Shown in pieces: positions 1 through 8,779 of a stretch of DNA of 64,000 bases. How positions within the stretch are numbered: position 1 is the first letter of the stretch; every line of letters begins with the position of its first letter. This DNA comes from Fusobacteriota bacterium (GTDB lineage: Bacteria > Bacillota > TC1). The notes under the pieces are model-generated. The model saw nothing but the letters and a program-made list of their open reading frames with translations. It was not told where the DNA came from and did no database searches. The position numbers and the translations under genes were made by a program. The stretch spans positions 186,001 to 250,000 of the forward strand of contig WTXA01000002.1 in NCBI GenBank assembly GCA_009773805.1. The letters run 5' to 3'.

Positions 1-60
1 CATACGTATCGTAGCTTGTAGAAGAGGCAGAATAAATGCCCAAGTGAAGAAATTACTCAT
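1..60 (-). CDS. BMP-type ABC transporter permease 2 (5' end only)
   Basis: This is the first 20 codons (MSNFFTWAFILPLL...) of a gene that runs off the left edge. Its ATG overlaps the TAA of the preceding permease (sequence ATGAGTAA), which indicates translational coupling. Its place after BMP, ATPase and permease 1 is where the second permease sits in the other two BMP operons of this window. The family assignment is therefore mostly from context; only the hydrophobic N-terminus is visible. Confidence 0.6.
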   Translation of the reverse strand, partial: MSNFFTWAFILPLLQATIRM

Positions 61-1138
61 TATTTCCACCTCTCTTCCACTTTTTCAAAATGATTTCCTT
101 GTTTTCTAAAACTGAAAAGCCTACTACAAACAGAAGAACCAAAGCTTGTAAAACAGCTGCTAGAGTACTAGGAATACCAATACTTCTAGCCATCTGGTTC
201 GAGCCGGTGTTCAACATTCCAAAAAGTAGTGCGCTGAAAATTATACCTACAGGATTAAGTCTTCCAAGTAGGGCTACAGCTATTGCATTATAGCCGTATC
301 CTGGACTAAGTCCCATGTATAGTTTCCAGGAGGTTCCAAGAACTTCTACCCCTCCTGCAAGACCAGCAATCGCTCCACTTAAAGCCATAGTAGTTACTGT
401 AACCAACCCTATGTTGATTCCACCATATTCTGCTGATAAGGAATTTAAGCCTGTTGCTTTTATTTTATATCCCCAGGTAGTCTTTTCCATCAGAAGATAT
501 ACAGCTAAAGCTACAAAAAGAGCAATTATAAAGCCTGCATGTAATCTTGTATTTTCCCATATATATGGTAATCTTGCACTCTCTACTATTTCTTGAGTTT
601 CTGGGTAGAATCCTCTTGGTTCGGCAATAGGTCCCCCCTGGGTAACCAGATATCTTACAAAAAGAAGCATAACCGAAGTCAGCATTACAGAAGTTACTAC
701 CTCTGATGCTCCTCTGGCAGATCTTAAATAGCCTGGTATTGCACCCCAGATACCACCAAAAACAAAAGCAGTAACCAGGCATAAAAATATAATAATAAAA
801 CTTGGCAAAGCTGTTTCATGGAAGTACATTTCACTTAATGCTGCACCTAAGGCTCCTGCATAGAATTGTCCTTCAGCGCCTATATTGAAAGCCGAGCCCT
901 TAAAAGCAACAGCGATTGCTAAACCAATTATCATCAATGGTGTAGCCTTCAGAAAAGTCTGAGCTATAGCATTGCGGCTTCCAAATGCTCCTGTAACTAT
1001 ACTTTGATACGCCTGTAAAGGATTATACCCAGCAAGTACCATTATGACAGAAGCAACTAAAAGAGCACAAATTAAGGCGATAAAAGTTAACATTAGAGAC
1101 TTCATGTTTTTTTTCAAAATTATTCTCATCTTTTTCAT
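53..1138 (-). CDS. BMP-type nucleoside ABC transporter permease 1
   Basis: Integral membrane subunit (361 aa) of an ABC importer of the NupP/YufP type, which moves nucleosides or related compounds. The protein has about ten hydrophobic segments and the family segments FKGSAFNIGAEGQFYAGALG (residues ~80-100) and YGYNAIAVALLGRLNPVGI (~280-298). Its start overlaps the ATPase stop by four bases (ATGA) and its stop overlaps the next permease start, so the operon is tightly coupled. The substrate cannot be read from the sequence; the paired RpiR regulator leaves a nucleoside or sugar-like ligand open. Confidence 0.88.
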   Translation of the reverse strand: MKKMRIILKKNMKSLMLTFIALICALLVASVIMVLAGYNPLQAYQSIVTGAFGSRNAIAQTFLKATPLMIIGLAIAVAFKGSAFNIGAEGQFYAGALGAALSEMYFHETALPSFIIIFLCLVTAFVFGGIWGAIPGYLRSARGASEVVTSVMLTSVMLLFVRYLVTQGGPIAEPRGFYPETQEIVESARLPYIWENTRLHAGFIIALFVALAVYLLMEKTTWGYKIKATGLNSLSAEYGGINIGLVTVTTMALSGAIAGLAGGVEVLGTSWKLYMGLSPGYGYNAIAVALLGRLNPVGIIFSALLFGMLNTGSNQMARSIGIPSTLAAVLQALVLLFVVGFSVLENKEIILKKWKRGGNNE

Positions 1139-2682
1139 ACTATAACTCCTTCTTTCGGTAATTTTGCCATCTTTTCACGTTTGACTCCTGCCATCATTAG
1201 TCCTATTTCTTCAGTTGTAACTTCATCTGGATATACTATACCGGTTATTTCTCCACCGTGCATTACCATTATTCGATCACTTAATGTCATTATTTCTTCT
1301 AGTTCTGAGGAAAGAAGTAAAATACCTTTACCCTTATCACGTTCAGCAAGAAGACAACAGTGAATGTACTCAACTGCCCCAACATCTAAACCTCTTGTCG
1401 GCTTCATCGCTACGAGTAACTCAGGTTTTGATGAAATTTCTCTGGCAATTATTACTTTCTGTTGATTACCACCTGACAGACTTGAAGCTAAGGCATTCTC
1501 GCTTTCAGTTTTTATATTATATTTACATATATTATTTTTAGTAAATTCAACTGTTGCTTTTCTATTGATTATGATTCCATTCGAAAAGGGTTTATTGTCA
1601 TGATTTGTTAATATGCTGTTATCAACAAGGGAAAATCCTGTAATCAGACCTCTAACTCTTCGATCTTCCGGGATGTGAGCCAGTCCGCTTTTTCTTATAA
1701 ATTTCACACTCTTTCCTTTGATATTTCTATTTTTCAAAAGGATTCTACCATCTTCAGACTTACGTAATCCTGCAATAGCTTCTACTAGTTCCAGCTGACC
1801 ATTACCGTCTACACCGGCAACTCCTAATATTTCATTGGAATAAACTGTAAAATCAATACCTTTAACAACTGTTTTTTTACCGTCTTTAACAGTCAGATTC
1901 TTTACCTCTAGAACTTTTTCCCTTTTCAAATCAGGATCAAGTTCTTTTTTCTTCATCGCCACTAGATCACGACCAATCATCATTCGAGCCATTATTGCTT
2001 CATCAGCATCCTTGGTATCTACAATGCCACTGACTTTTCCTAATCTTAGAACCATTATTCTCTGACTAATTTCTTTAACCTCTTCAAGTTTGTGGCTAAT
2101 GAAAATTATTGATTTACCTTCTTTTTGTAACTTTCGTATTATAGTGAAAAGTTCCTTGGTTTCTTGTGGTGTAAGAACAGCAGTAGGTTCGTCTAAAACT
2201 AATATTTGAGCTCCTCTAAATAAAGCTTTCATAATTTCAACTCTTTGTTGGAGCCCCACCGGCAGATCTTTTACTTTAGCATCTGCCGGTACATCAAAAT
2301 TATATTGTTGAAAAAAGGAGTTAATCTTCTTATATATTTCTTTTCTATTTAGAACTTGTCCTGTAAATTCCTTCATTCCTAGCACAAGATTTTCAGCTAC
2401 TGTAAAATTATTTACAAGCATAAAGTGTTGGTGTACCATCCCTATTCCTAAACTAATAGCATCTTTTGGGCAAGTTATTTCTTCTTGTTTTTCTCTAATC
2501 CATATCTGGCCATTGTCAGGAACATCCATACCATAAATACCTCTCATCAAGGTAGTTTTTCCTGCTCCGTTTTCACCTAGAATTGCCAATACTTCGCCAC
2601 AATCTAATGTGAATGAAATATCATCATTTGCAACTAATTTGCCAAATTTCTTAGTTAGATTTTTAATTTCTAATGCTTTCAA
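1135..2682 (-). CDS. BMP-type ABC transporter ATP-binding protein (two NBDs)
   Basis: Cytoplasmic ATPase subunit of 515 aa with two fused nucleotide-binding domains, like sugar/nucleoside importers (NupO/RbsA type). NBD1 has Walker A GENGAGKTT, a signature-like VGLQQRVEI and Walker B ILVLDEPTA. NBD2 has a degenerate Walker A (GVDGNGQLE), a full signature LSGGNQQK and the PTRGLD motif, so one canonical ATP site is expected. Translation seems to start at TTG after a GAGG ribosome site. A hairpin in the 60-base gap separates it from the highly expressed lipoprotein gene upstream. Confidence 0.9.
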   Translation of the reverse strand: MKALEIKNLTKKFGKLVANDDISFTLDCGEVLAILGENGAGKTTLMRGIYGMDVPDNGQIWIREKQEEITCPKDAISLGIGMVHQHFMLVNNFTVAENLVLGMKEFTGQVLNRKEIYKKINSFFQQYNFDVPADAKVKDLPVGLQQRVEIMKALFRGAQILVLDEPTAVLTPQETKELFTIIRKLQKEGKSIIFISHKLEEVKEISQRIMVLRLGKVSGIVDTKDADEAIMARMMIGRDLVAMKKKELDPDLKREKVLEVKNLTVKDGKKTVVKGIDFTVYSNEILGVAGVDGNGQLELVEAIAGLRKSEDGRILLKNRNIKGKSVKFIRKSGLAHIPEDRRVRGLITGFSLVDNSILTNHDNKPFSNGIIINRKATVEFTKNNICKYNIKTESENALASSLSGGNQQKVIIAREISSKPELLVAMKPTRGLDVGAVEYIHCCLLAERDKGKGILLLSSELEEIMTLSDRIMVMHGGEITGIVYPDEVTTEEIGLMMAGVKREKMAKLPKEGVIV

Positions 2683-2705
2683 TGCCTCACCACCTATAAA
2701 AAGTA

Positions 2706-2731
2706 AGCTGCTGTATTTTATTACAACAGCT
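2706..2731 (-). terminator. Intercistronic hairpin between BMP and ATPase genes
   Basis: Read on the minus strand, AGCTGTTGTA pairs with TACAGCAGCT (10 bp, one G-U) and is followed by a short T-rich stretch. It lies between the lipoprotein and ATPase genes of one operon. It probably acts as a partial terminator or RNA-stabilising hairpin that makes binding protein more abundant than ATPase. Confidence 0.6.
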
Positions 2732-2742
2732 TCTTCAATTTC

Positions 2743-3744
2743 TTAATATTCGCCAATATCTATTTTTATGCTATTTGTTTTGAATTTTGCTACTGCATCA
2801 TCATAAGCTTTCTTAGCTTCAGCAGAAACAGGTAATTTATCGTTAAAGTAAACGTTGACACCACCATTGAAGATATCAGCAAAATAACTTACGCCTGGCT
2901 TAAATGTATCATCAACAACCTTACCTGCCAATTCAACAAAAACTGGTTCATAATTTGAAACCATATCTGCAATAAATGATTCTGGATATTTTTGTGTTAT
3001 TCTTCCATAACTACCAAATCCTATAACACCTTTATCCTTATTTTCATCTACAGCCTGGAATACACCTTGAGCTGCAGCATTTGCACTTGCAAAAATAAAG
3101 TCACATCCATTGTTGATTAATGCAATTGTTGCTTCTTTACCTTTACCGGCATCTGTTGATGTTCCTAAATATGTCAATTTTGTTTCAATACTTGGGTTTG
3201 TGTCTTTAACCCCTTGTGCAAATCCTTTTAAGGTTTTAGTAATTGAAGGGATTTCTTCACTTCCAATAATTCCAACTTTCTTAGTTGTACTCATTTTAGC
3301 TGCCATTACACCTAATAGATAAGATGCTTGTTCTGATTTTACATAGATAGGTGTAATATTCTCTGTCATTGTTGTTCCACCTGATGTTATGAATTGTGTA
3401 TCAGGATAATCTGCTGCAACTTTCTTGGCAGCATCTTGATAGTCAAAACTATGACAGAAGACAATTGTAAATCCTCTTTCGCCAAAATCTGTTAAAGCGT
3501 CAATTGCATCTTGTGGAGATTTTGTTTCAGTGTAGCTGAATTCCGCATCAATTGATTCTGCTGCTGCTTTTGCTGATTTATAACCCATAGTACTCCAGCC
3601 TCCATCATTCATTGAGCCTGGTAGAAGAACAGCAACCTTATACTTTTCATCTTTTTTGCTATTAGCATCAGTACCACTACAGCCTGCCATGATAAAAGCC
3701 ATCATAATCAATAAAACCATTACAATCCATTTTTGTTTTTTCAT
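2743..3744 (-). CDS. BMP family ABC transporter substrate-binding lipoprotein
   Basis: Membrane-anchored substrate-binding protein (333 aa) of a nucleoside-type ABC importer. The N-terminus has a lysine-rich start, a hydrophobic stretch and the lipobox MAGC (Cys22). The mature protein begins with the BMP family pattern YKVAVLLPGSMNDGGWSTMG, followed by DFGERGFTIVFCHSF and later GFGSYGRITQKYPESFIADMV. It is first in the operon and follows an operator-like palindrome and an RpiR gene. BMP proteins typically bind nucleosides; the ligand here is not known. Confidence 0.92.
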   Translation of the reverse strand: MKKQKWIVMVLLIMMAFIMAGCSGTDANSKKDEKYKVAVLLPGSMNDGGWSTMGYKSAKAAAESIDAEFSYTETKSPQDAIDALTDFGERGFTIVFCHSFDYQDAAKKVAADYPDTQFITSGGTTMTENITPIYVKSEQASYLLGVMAAKMSTTKKVGIIGSEEIPSITKTLKGFAQGVKDTNPSIETKLTYLGTSTDAGKGKEATIALINNGCDFIFASANAAAQGVFQAVDENKDKGVIGFGSYGRITQKYPESFIADMVSNYEPVFVELAGKVVDDTFKPGVSYFADIFNGGVNVYFNDKLPVSAEAKKAYDDAVAKFKTNSIKIDIGEY

Positions 3745-3766
3745 CTCTCATCCTCCGTTTTTTTTT

Positions 3767-3784
3767 GATTGAATACATTCAATC
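3767..3784. promoter_or_regulatory. Operator-like palindrome upstream of BMP operon 1
   Basis: GATTGAAT-AC-ATTCAATC is a perfect 8+8 bp inverted repeat with a two-base centre, 23 bases before the lipoprotein start codon. A related half-site (TAAATACATTCTA) follows at 3790-3802. A plausible minus-strand promoter (TTGCAA ... TAGAAT, 17 bases apart) lies just upstream, so binding here would block transcript start or clearance. The RpiR regulator encoded immediately upstream is the natural candidate. Confidence 0.6.
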
Positions 3785-3809
3785 TTTTATTAAATACATT
3801 CTATACTAT

Positions 3810-3858
3810 TGCATTTTTTTTTGCAATATAATTTATCAAATTGCAAAAAAAAATGCAG
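3810..3858. repeat. Inverted A-tract repeat between rpiR and BMP operon
   Basis: ATTGCATTTTTTTTTGCAAT (from about 3809) is followed about 12 bases later by ATTGCAAAAAAAAATGCAG, an 18-base inverted repeat. Each copy is itself TTGCA, nine A/T bases, TGCAA. It overlaps the rpiR terminator tail and the likely -35 region of the BMP operon. Confidence 0.6.
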
Positions 3859-3882
3859 CAATCAAATTTTCATTGATTGCTG
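3853..3882 (-). terminator. Intrinsic terminator of rpiR
   Basis: On the minus strand GCAGCAATCAA ... TTGATTGCTGC forms an 11-bp stem followed by nine T, directly after the rpiR stop codon. Confidence 0.9.
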
Positions 3883-3888
3883 CATTAA

Positions 3889-4725
3889 TTAATTGTGTCG
3901 AACAAAACGTTTAATTATGCTGTCAAATTCTTTTAGTCTAGCTTTTTTATCACTTCCAGCTTCTCTTGATATCTTAAATAACAAGGTGTCTATAACCAAC
4001 ATGGTAGGTACAAAAGAGACAAAGGCACTTTCACTACTGACTGGAAATACTATATCTCCCAGATCGGCTATTGAATTACGATAATTGTCACAAATGGAAA
4101 TTATCTTACAGCCTTTTTCCTTTCCAAATGAAAGCATATCATAGGAGAAGTTCTTGGCCTTCATGAAAGAAAAACCTATCAGAAGATCTTCTTCACCCCA
4201 TGTCTGTAAAGTATCAAAGGATGTATCGAAATTTGGAGTTAATAACTCAACATCTTCTACTAGTTGATTTAAAAGAACCTGAAGGGTTAAGGCAGGTGCT
4301 ACAGCGACTCTTGTTCCTATCACTCCAATACGTCTTGCTGAATTAATCATTTCTATAGCTTTTTCATATGTCTCATCGGGAATATTTCTGACTGTGTCAT
4401 TTAAATTTTTCAAGGTCAAATTATATACACGCATTGTATCTGTCATATTTTCATCCTCTAGATTTAATGCTTCTTCGAAACGGTCAAAAATACTTTGTTT
4501 GATCTTGAACTCTTCTTGCATGCCTTTTTGCATTTCCTTGAAACCTTTATAACCTAAAAATGTTGCAAATCTAACCACTCCTGATTCACTTATTCCTACT
4601 TTATCTGATATTTCCTTTGCATTCATATATACGGTGTCAGCTAGATTATCTTTGATAAAATCGGCTATTTTTCTTTGTCCGATAGACATAGTATGATATT
4701 TTTTCTCCATTTTTTCAGTAAACAT
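3889..4725 (-). CDS. RpiR/MurR family transcriptional regulator
   Basis: DNA-binding regulator with an N-terminal HTH_6 domain (IGQRKIADFIKDNL ... EISDKVGISESGVVRFATFLGYKGFKE, about residues 15-65) and a C-terminal SIS sugar-phosphate-binding domain (RRIGVIGTRVAVAPALTLQVLL and LIGFSFMKAKNFSYDML). The start at MFTEKMEKK is chosen because AGAGGTG lies six bases before it; the upstream in-frame ATG lacks a ribosome site. It lies directly upstream of BMP operon 1 on the same strand and is separated from it by a terminator, so it probably controls that operon. Its effector would be a phosphorylated sugar or nucleoside product, which is inference. Confidence 0.88.
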   Translation of the reverse strand: MFTEKMEKKYHTMSIGQRKIADFIKDNLADTVYMNAKEISDKVGISESGVVRFATFLGYKGFKEMQKGMQEEFKIKQSIFDRFEEALNLEDENMTDTMRVYNLTLKNLNDTVRNIPDETYEKAIEMINSARRIGVIGTRVAVAPALTLQVLLNQLVEDVELLTPNFDTSFDTLQTWGEEDLLIGFSFMKAKNFSYDMLSFGKEKGCKIISICDNYRNSIADLGDIVFPVSSESAFVSFVPTMLVIDTLLFKISREAGSDKKARLKEFDSIIKRFVRHN

Positions 4726-4919
4726 AACTACACCTCTAACATAATAATTTATTTTAATTTTTCTTAGCATAACATATTATTTATATAGTATCTACTTATT
4801 TATTAATTTGTTACTTTATAGTATTTGAAATACAAGAACCGGAAAATCCATTATTACTAGCTGATACTTTACTAAAAAATGGTATCTCGTGAAGGTATCT
4901 CAGCATTACATTCTCACCT

Positions 4920-5657
4920 TTATACTTTTCTCTCTAATATCATCTTAAAGATCTCCTGTGTTTCCTCTTCATTCTTTAAATTGAATATTATAGCCCCTTC
5001 ATCTGTTTCAAGGAAAATGAAAGGAGGCTTCTTTGTATCAACGAAAAGTTTAACAGAACCTAGTTCTGTTGTTCTAAAATGACCCTTTAAATTTGATCCC
5101 AAGGCTGAACCATTGGTACGTATTTCAATAGTCGGCAATTCCAAGATCAACTCTACACTCCTGATAGACTCCCAGGTATACACATCTCCATACATTCCAT
5201 GAATTTCAAGCCCCTCTTCAAGAACAGTCACCTTAGTTGACTGGGATGAAAAAAACACCAAAACACCAATAAACACTAAAGTAACAACACCGATTACTGC
5301 AGGTATGATAAATTCCTTACCTGCTCCTTTTCGTAGCTTCCCATCCTTATCATAAATATTCCCATCATACCTTTGAGCCTTGATTAATAGAAATACTGTT
5401 GAAATAACAAATATGACAATAGCCGGTGCATTAACCGGTTTAAAGCCCAATGCCAGAAGTATGGACATTATAATGAAAACTCCACCGTTGAAATAGGAAT
5501 AAATCCCCATCAAACGACCAAGACCTGCTGTATCAACATTGGTCTTTTTTTCTTTTGACATGGTATTATAGCCTGAGATTAGAAAGTGCAATTTTAATAC
5601 ATGTACAGCCAACCCTATAATGATAAAGAAAATCCCTAATAACAAATAGAACCACAT
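4920..5657 (-). CDS. DUF3784-like membrane protein with PH-like C-terminus
   Basis: Membrane protein of 245 aa. The N-terminal half has about three transmembrane helices and the DUF3784-type segment FLISGYNTMSKEKK near residue 30. After a fourth helix (about 115-137) a soluble part (about 140-245) looks like a bacterial PH domain (VTVLEEGLEIHGMYGDVYTWESIRSVEL). A good AAGGAGG site precedes the ATG. It appears monocistronic and its function is unknown. Confidence 0.6.
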   Translation of the reverse strand: MWFYLLLGIFFIIIGLAVHVLKLHFLISGYNTMSKEKKTNVDTAGLGRLMGIYSYFNGGVFIIMSILLALGFKPVNAPAIVIFVISTVFLLIKAQRYDGNIYDKDGKLRKGAGKEFIIPAVIGVVTLVFIGVLVFFSSQSTKVTVLEEGLEIHGMYGDVYTWESIRSVELILELPTIEIRTNGSALGSNLKGHFRTTELGSVKLFVDTKKPPFIFLETDEGAIIFNLKNEEETQEIFKMILERKV

Positions 5658-5979
5658 ACTAGACCTCCTTGAATTTTAGTATTCCAATCTTAAATAAGTT
5701 AATTATGGGAGAATAAATTTAACTGACATCATTATAACAAAGACTTTAAACAACATACAACAAAAGCTTTCCAACTAAATAAAATAGCCTGGCTCCATTC
5801 AATCTAGAAACCAGACTTTTGATATGAAATATACAATGTTTTGTTAAAATAGTTTTGAATTGATCCATGAGATTAATATGTATCATTTTATATTCCAAAA
5901 CATTTTAACCTACAAACACATTGTTATAAACAAATTTCAAATAATATATTTACAAATTAATATATTGTGATATCATATA

Positions 5980-6085
5980 AACAATAAGTAGTATTTATTA
6001 ATTAAGTGATTAAATCCGTTTTCACCAATTTTTTACTTCTATTTGGTCTTAGGGAAAGAGAGACATTCGTGTCTCTCTTTCTCTT
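5980..6085 (+). ncRNA. Candidate small RNA
   Basis: The segment lies between a promoter-like TTTACA-16-TATCAT and the hairpin AAAGAGAGACA-TTCG-TGTCTCTCTTT followed by CTCTTTTCTT. No open reading frame with a ribosome site lies between them, and neither flanking gene needs this plus-strand terminator. It matches no RNA family I recognise. Confidence 0.3.
6055..6082 (+). terminator. Orphan strong hairpin terminator
   Basis: An 11-bp stem AAAGAGAGACA/TGTCTCTCTTT with a TTCG tetraloop, followed by a T-rich tract on the plus strand. No gene ends upstream on that strand, so it would end the candidate small RNA. Confidence 0.6.
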
Positions 6086-6276
6086 TTCTTAACTCTATCT
6101 TCTATTCTTTTTATTCTTACCTCCTTAAAATCCCTGAATTCACCCATTTTATAGTATAATTAATACGATGCAACCAAAACTATACAAAAAACAACCAAAA
6201 GATGGTAGTCTGCAACCATTAGAAAATATAAGATGGAGTTGTAAAGGTAAGTAGAATAACAAAAGGAGAAGCCCAC

Positions 6277-7797
6277 ATGAACACAAAACTAGCAGAAAAT
6301 TTAAAGAAAATAAGAAAAGACCACAACCTATCACAAGAACAACTAGCAGAAGAACTAAAAGTATCCAGACAAGCCATCTCCAAATGGGAATCAGGCAACA
6401 CCTACCCTGAAATGGACAAGATACTACAAATCTGCAACAAATTCAATCTGGACATAAACGACCTACTAAACAACGACATCAGAGAAATCAAATCAGAACA
6501 ACAAACAAAAAACAACATCAACAAATACATAGACGACTTCCTAAACTTCATTAGCAAAACCTTCAATATGTTCGTAGGCTTTAGTACAAAAACAAAACTA
6601 AAATGCCTCTTCGAACAAGCAATAATCATAACCCTACTACTAATAACATTTGGCATAATAGGCACAGTCTTCAATAACCTATTCAGCAACATAATACAAA
6701 TACTACCAGACAGGATATACCAAATACTATATTCCATAGTACAATCAATCTTTGATATAGTATCCCTAATCTTTGGTATCATAATCTGGCTCCATATATT
6801 CAAAACAAGATACATAGACTACTATGAAATAGTCACAGATAATATTGAAGTTGGAAATGGGAATGAATCTGATACTGGAGCTGAACTTGGAACTGAGAAT
6901 AAAAATCAAAATGTTAATACCAAACAACAACCAAACAACAAGAACCAAAAAATAATACTAAGAGACCCAAAACACAGTGAATACAAATTCATCAACGGAC
7001 TACTAAAAGCAATAGTTGGAATAATAAAAATCTGGGCCCTTATAACATTAGTATCCATAGGCTTTATTCTAATTAGCTTAGTTGTAGGAGTAGTACTAAC
7101 ATTCCTAATAACTAAAACAGGAGTATTCTTCCTTGGTACCTTGATTACCCTACTAGCTGCCATAGCAATAACAGTAATAGTCGAACTAATACTACTCAAC
7201 TTTGTATTCAATAGACAAAACAAAAAGAAAATTATGATCTGGACCTTCCTTATTAGTCTAATAATAGCAGGCGTTGGTTCTGGTTTAATGTTTGTTGGTT
7301 CCTTAGATTTTGAAATAAGTGATGGTAAAGAGTTAATGATAAGCCAATCAATGGAATTAGAAATGTATGATAACCTAGTTATTAGTAATATTATAGAAAA
7401 TGAAATAGAATACATTGAAACTAACAATCAAAATATAAAAATCGAATACCTACTAAATAAGCATAGCTCATCAAACTATGACATATATGATGAAGCTGAA
7501 TACAAAAAGATATATATCTATAGCGAAAACCCTGAGATCTTTAAACTGATGAAAGAATCTATAAACTACTTAAATGATAAGAAATTACTAAGTCAAAATA
7601 GCCAATTATCAGATATTAAAATCTATACTACCAAAGAAAACATAGAAAAACTAAAAGCTAATATTGAAGCCTTGGATGTTAAGTATAATCTGGTCAGTAA
7701 TTATGAAACTAAGATACAAAACCTTGATAGCAAGATAGCTGAGCAAGAAGCAACCATTAATGAATTAAACTTTGAATTAGAATCATATAGGAAATAA
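6277..7797 (+). CDS. XRE-family regulator fused to a membrane domain and coiled coil
   Basis: Protein of 506 aa. Residues 1-65 are a Cro/C1-type HTH (LSQEQLAEELKVSRQAISKWESGNTYPEMDKI). Two transmembrane helices follow around 105-170, then a charged linker rich in N, Q and E (190-225), then three helices (about 240-350). The C-terminal 150 residues are soluble and end in a coiled coil (NLDSKIAEQEATINELNFELESY). This layout suggests a membrane-tethered transcription factor that senses an envelope signal, which is inference. It is a single gene with its own terminator. Confidence 0.75.
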   Translation: MNTKLAENLKKIRKDHNLSQEQLAEELKVSRQAISKWESGNTYPEMDKILQICNKFNLDINDLLNNDIREIKSEQQTKNNINKYIDDFLNFISKTFNMFVGFSTKTKLKCLFEQAIIITLLLITFGIIGTVFNNLFSNIIQILPDRIYQILYSIVQSIFDIVSLIFGIIIWLHIFKTRYIDYYEIVTDNIEVGNGNESDTGAELGTENKNQNVNTKQQPNNKNQKIILRDPKHSEYKFINGLLKAIVGIIKIWALITLVSIGFILISLVVGVVLTFLITKTGVFFLGTLITLLAAIAITVIVELILLNFVFNRQNKKKIMIWTFLISLIIAGVGSGLMFVGSLDFEISDGKELMISQSMELEMYDNLVISNIIENEIEYIETNNQNIKIEYLLNKHSSSNYDIYDEAEYKKIYIYSENPEIFKLMKESINYLNDKKLLSQNSQLSDIKIYTTKENIEKLKANIEALDVKYNLVSNYETKIQNLDSKIAEQEATINELNFELESYRK

Positions 7798-7813
7798 AGT
7801 AGATAGAATAAAA

Positions 7814-7848
7814 AGAACACCTCCAAATTAATCATTTGGAGGTGTTCT
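7814..7848 (+). terminator. Terminator of the membrane XRE gene
   Basis: AGAACACCTCCAAA pairs with TTTGGAGGTGTTCT (14 bp), followed by CTCATTTTTG, just after the stop codon. Confidence 0.9.
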
Positions 7849-7890
7849 CTCATTTTTGTTCCTTTATAGTTTTAAGTTTTTGTCTATTCT

Positions 7891-8283
7891 TTAATTTAGA
7901 ATGTACCCTAGAGCATCAGGAAAAAATATGTGCAACAGAAGCAATAGAACTGTCAGACCTGCAATTCTCTTATGCCACAAAAAAAGAACTTTTTTTCTAA
8001 GCCTATAGAAACTTCCTCCAAGTGTTGCAGTTATTACTAGAGATAAGTAGAACAGACTTCCTGTATGTAACCTGAAACCCCCTAGGGCCATGTAACCATG
8101 GATAGGACCTAGTACTGCTAGAGCAAGCCCAAGAGGTTTGTGGATTGTCTTAAAAAGTTTCTGAATTTTCTTAAACATCTTATTATCGGTTTTGATAAGC
8201 TTCCTATTAGTGTAGTTTAGCAGAAATTGTCCAAGTATAAGGACCAATAGGGTTATATTTATCCAGCCTAGTATTTTATACAT
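7891..8283 (-). CDS. Four-helix membrane protein, possibly cytochrome-like
   Basis: 130 aa with four hydrophobic segments and several histidines at helix edges (IHKPLG, IHGYMALGGFRLHTG, LWHKR, LLHIFFP). The spacing of histidines recalls b-type cytochrome or ferric-reductase-like membrane domains, but I cannot confirm heme binding. AGGAGGG precedes the ATG. It is the last gene of a small minus-strand group headed by an XRE regulator. Confidence 0.5.
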   Translation of the reverse strand: MYKILGWINITLLVLILGQFLLNYTNRKLIKTDNKMFKKIQKLFKTIHKPLGLALAVLGPIHGYMALGGFRLHTGSLFYLSLVITATLGGSFYRLRKKVLFLWHKRIAGLTVLLLLLHIFFPDALGYILN

Positions 8284-8312
8284 AAAGACCCTCCTGTTTG
8301 TTTATTTTATTA

Positions 8313-8561
8313 CTATTCTTCAGACTTAGGATTCTTCATAGCCCTTGCAGCCAGTATCCCTTGAGACATAAAGGCAATAAAAAGAAGACCCATCAAAATC
8401 CACCAACCCACAGCTTCAAAAATATCCTCTTGCACCAATATGGTATAACCCATATAACTTAAAAAAATAGCCCCTTGAATAATCTTAAATGCCCTAGCAT
8501 CAGCCTCATTCTTTAAGGCCACAAGTCTCTCATCATTTTCAGTAATGATAATATTCTTCAT
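8313..8561 (-). CDS. Small two-helix membrane protein
   Basis: 82 aa with an N-terminal soluble part (ENDERLVALKNEADARAFKI) and two transmembrane helices (about 27-45 and 50-70). The ENDER...A pattern recurs in small membrane proteins encoded next to XRE regulators in Firmicutes (DUF2178-like). It follows the 58-aa membrane protein and the HTH gene and is probably their operon partner. Function unknown. Confidence 0.55.
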   Translation of the reverse strand: MKNIIITENDERLVALKNEADARAFKIIQGAIFLSYMGYTILVQEDIFEAVGWWILMGLLFIAFMSQGILAARAMKNPKSEE

Positions 8562-8600
8562 CTTCTCTGGAGTCTTCCTTATTCCTAATAGCTTTATAAA

Positions 8601-8777
8601 TTAAATAAAAGCTACACTAAAAGGTATAAAAGACAAACCAACCAGAGCTCTAATATTCCCTATAAAACTAACATCCAATATATTAAAAACAATACCTAAG
8701 CCAAGTAATAGAAAACCAATTACCAAGCCAATAATTATTATAACCCTTGCTTCCTTAACTATTTTATCAACGTTCAT
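8601..8777 (-). CDS. Small two-helix membrane protein
   Basis: 58 aa (MNVDKIVKEARVIIIIGLV...) with two transmembrane helices. The start at 8777 is chosen because GGGAGG lies seven bases upstream; this start sits two bases after the stop codon of the HTH gene, so the two are translationally linked. Function unknown. Confidence 0.6.
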   Translation of the reverse strand: MNVDKIVKEARVIIIIGLVIGFLLLGLGIVFNILDVSFIGNIRALVGLSFIPFSVAFI

Positions 8778-8779
8778 AA

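Larger units (their letters stand above)
5658..6276. other. Long intergenic region with a possible small RNA
   Basis: No credible protein gene is visible. At about 5786-5820 there is a degenerate GCCTGG...CCAGAC hairpin that resembles a better copy at 48211-48240. A promoter-like pair (TTTACA, 16 bases, TATCAT at about 5950-5977) is followed about 100 bases later by a strong terminator, so an independent short transcript is possible. The last part is the leader of the XRE gene. Confidence 0.5.
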
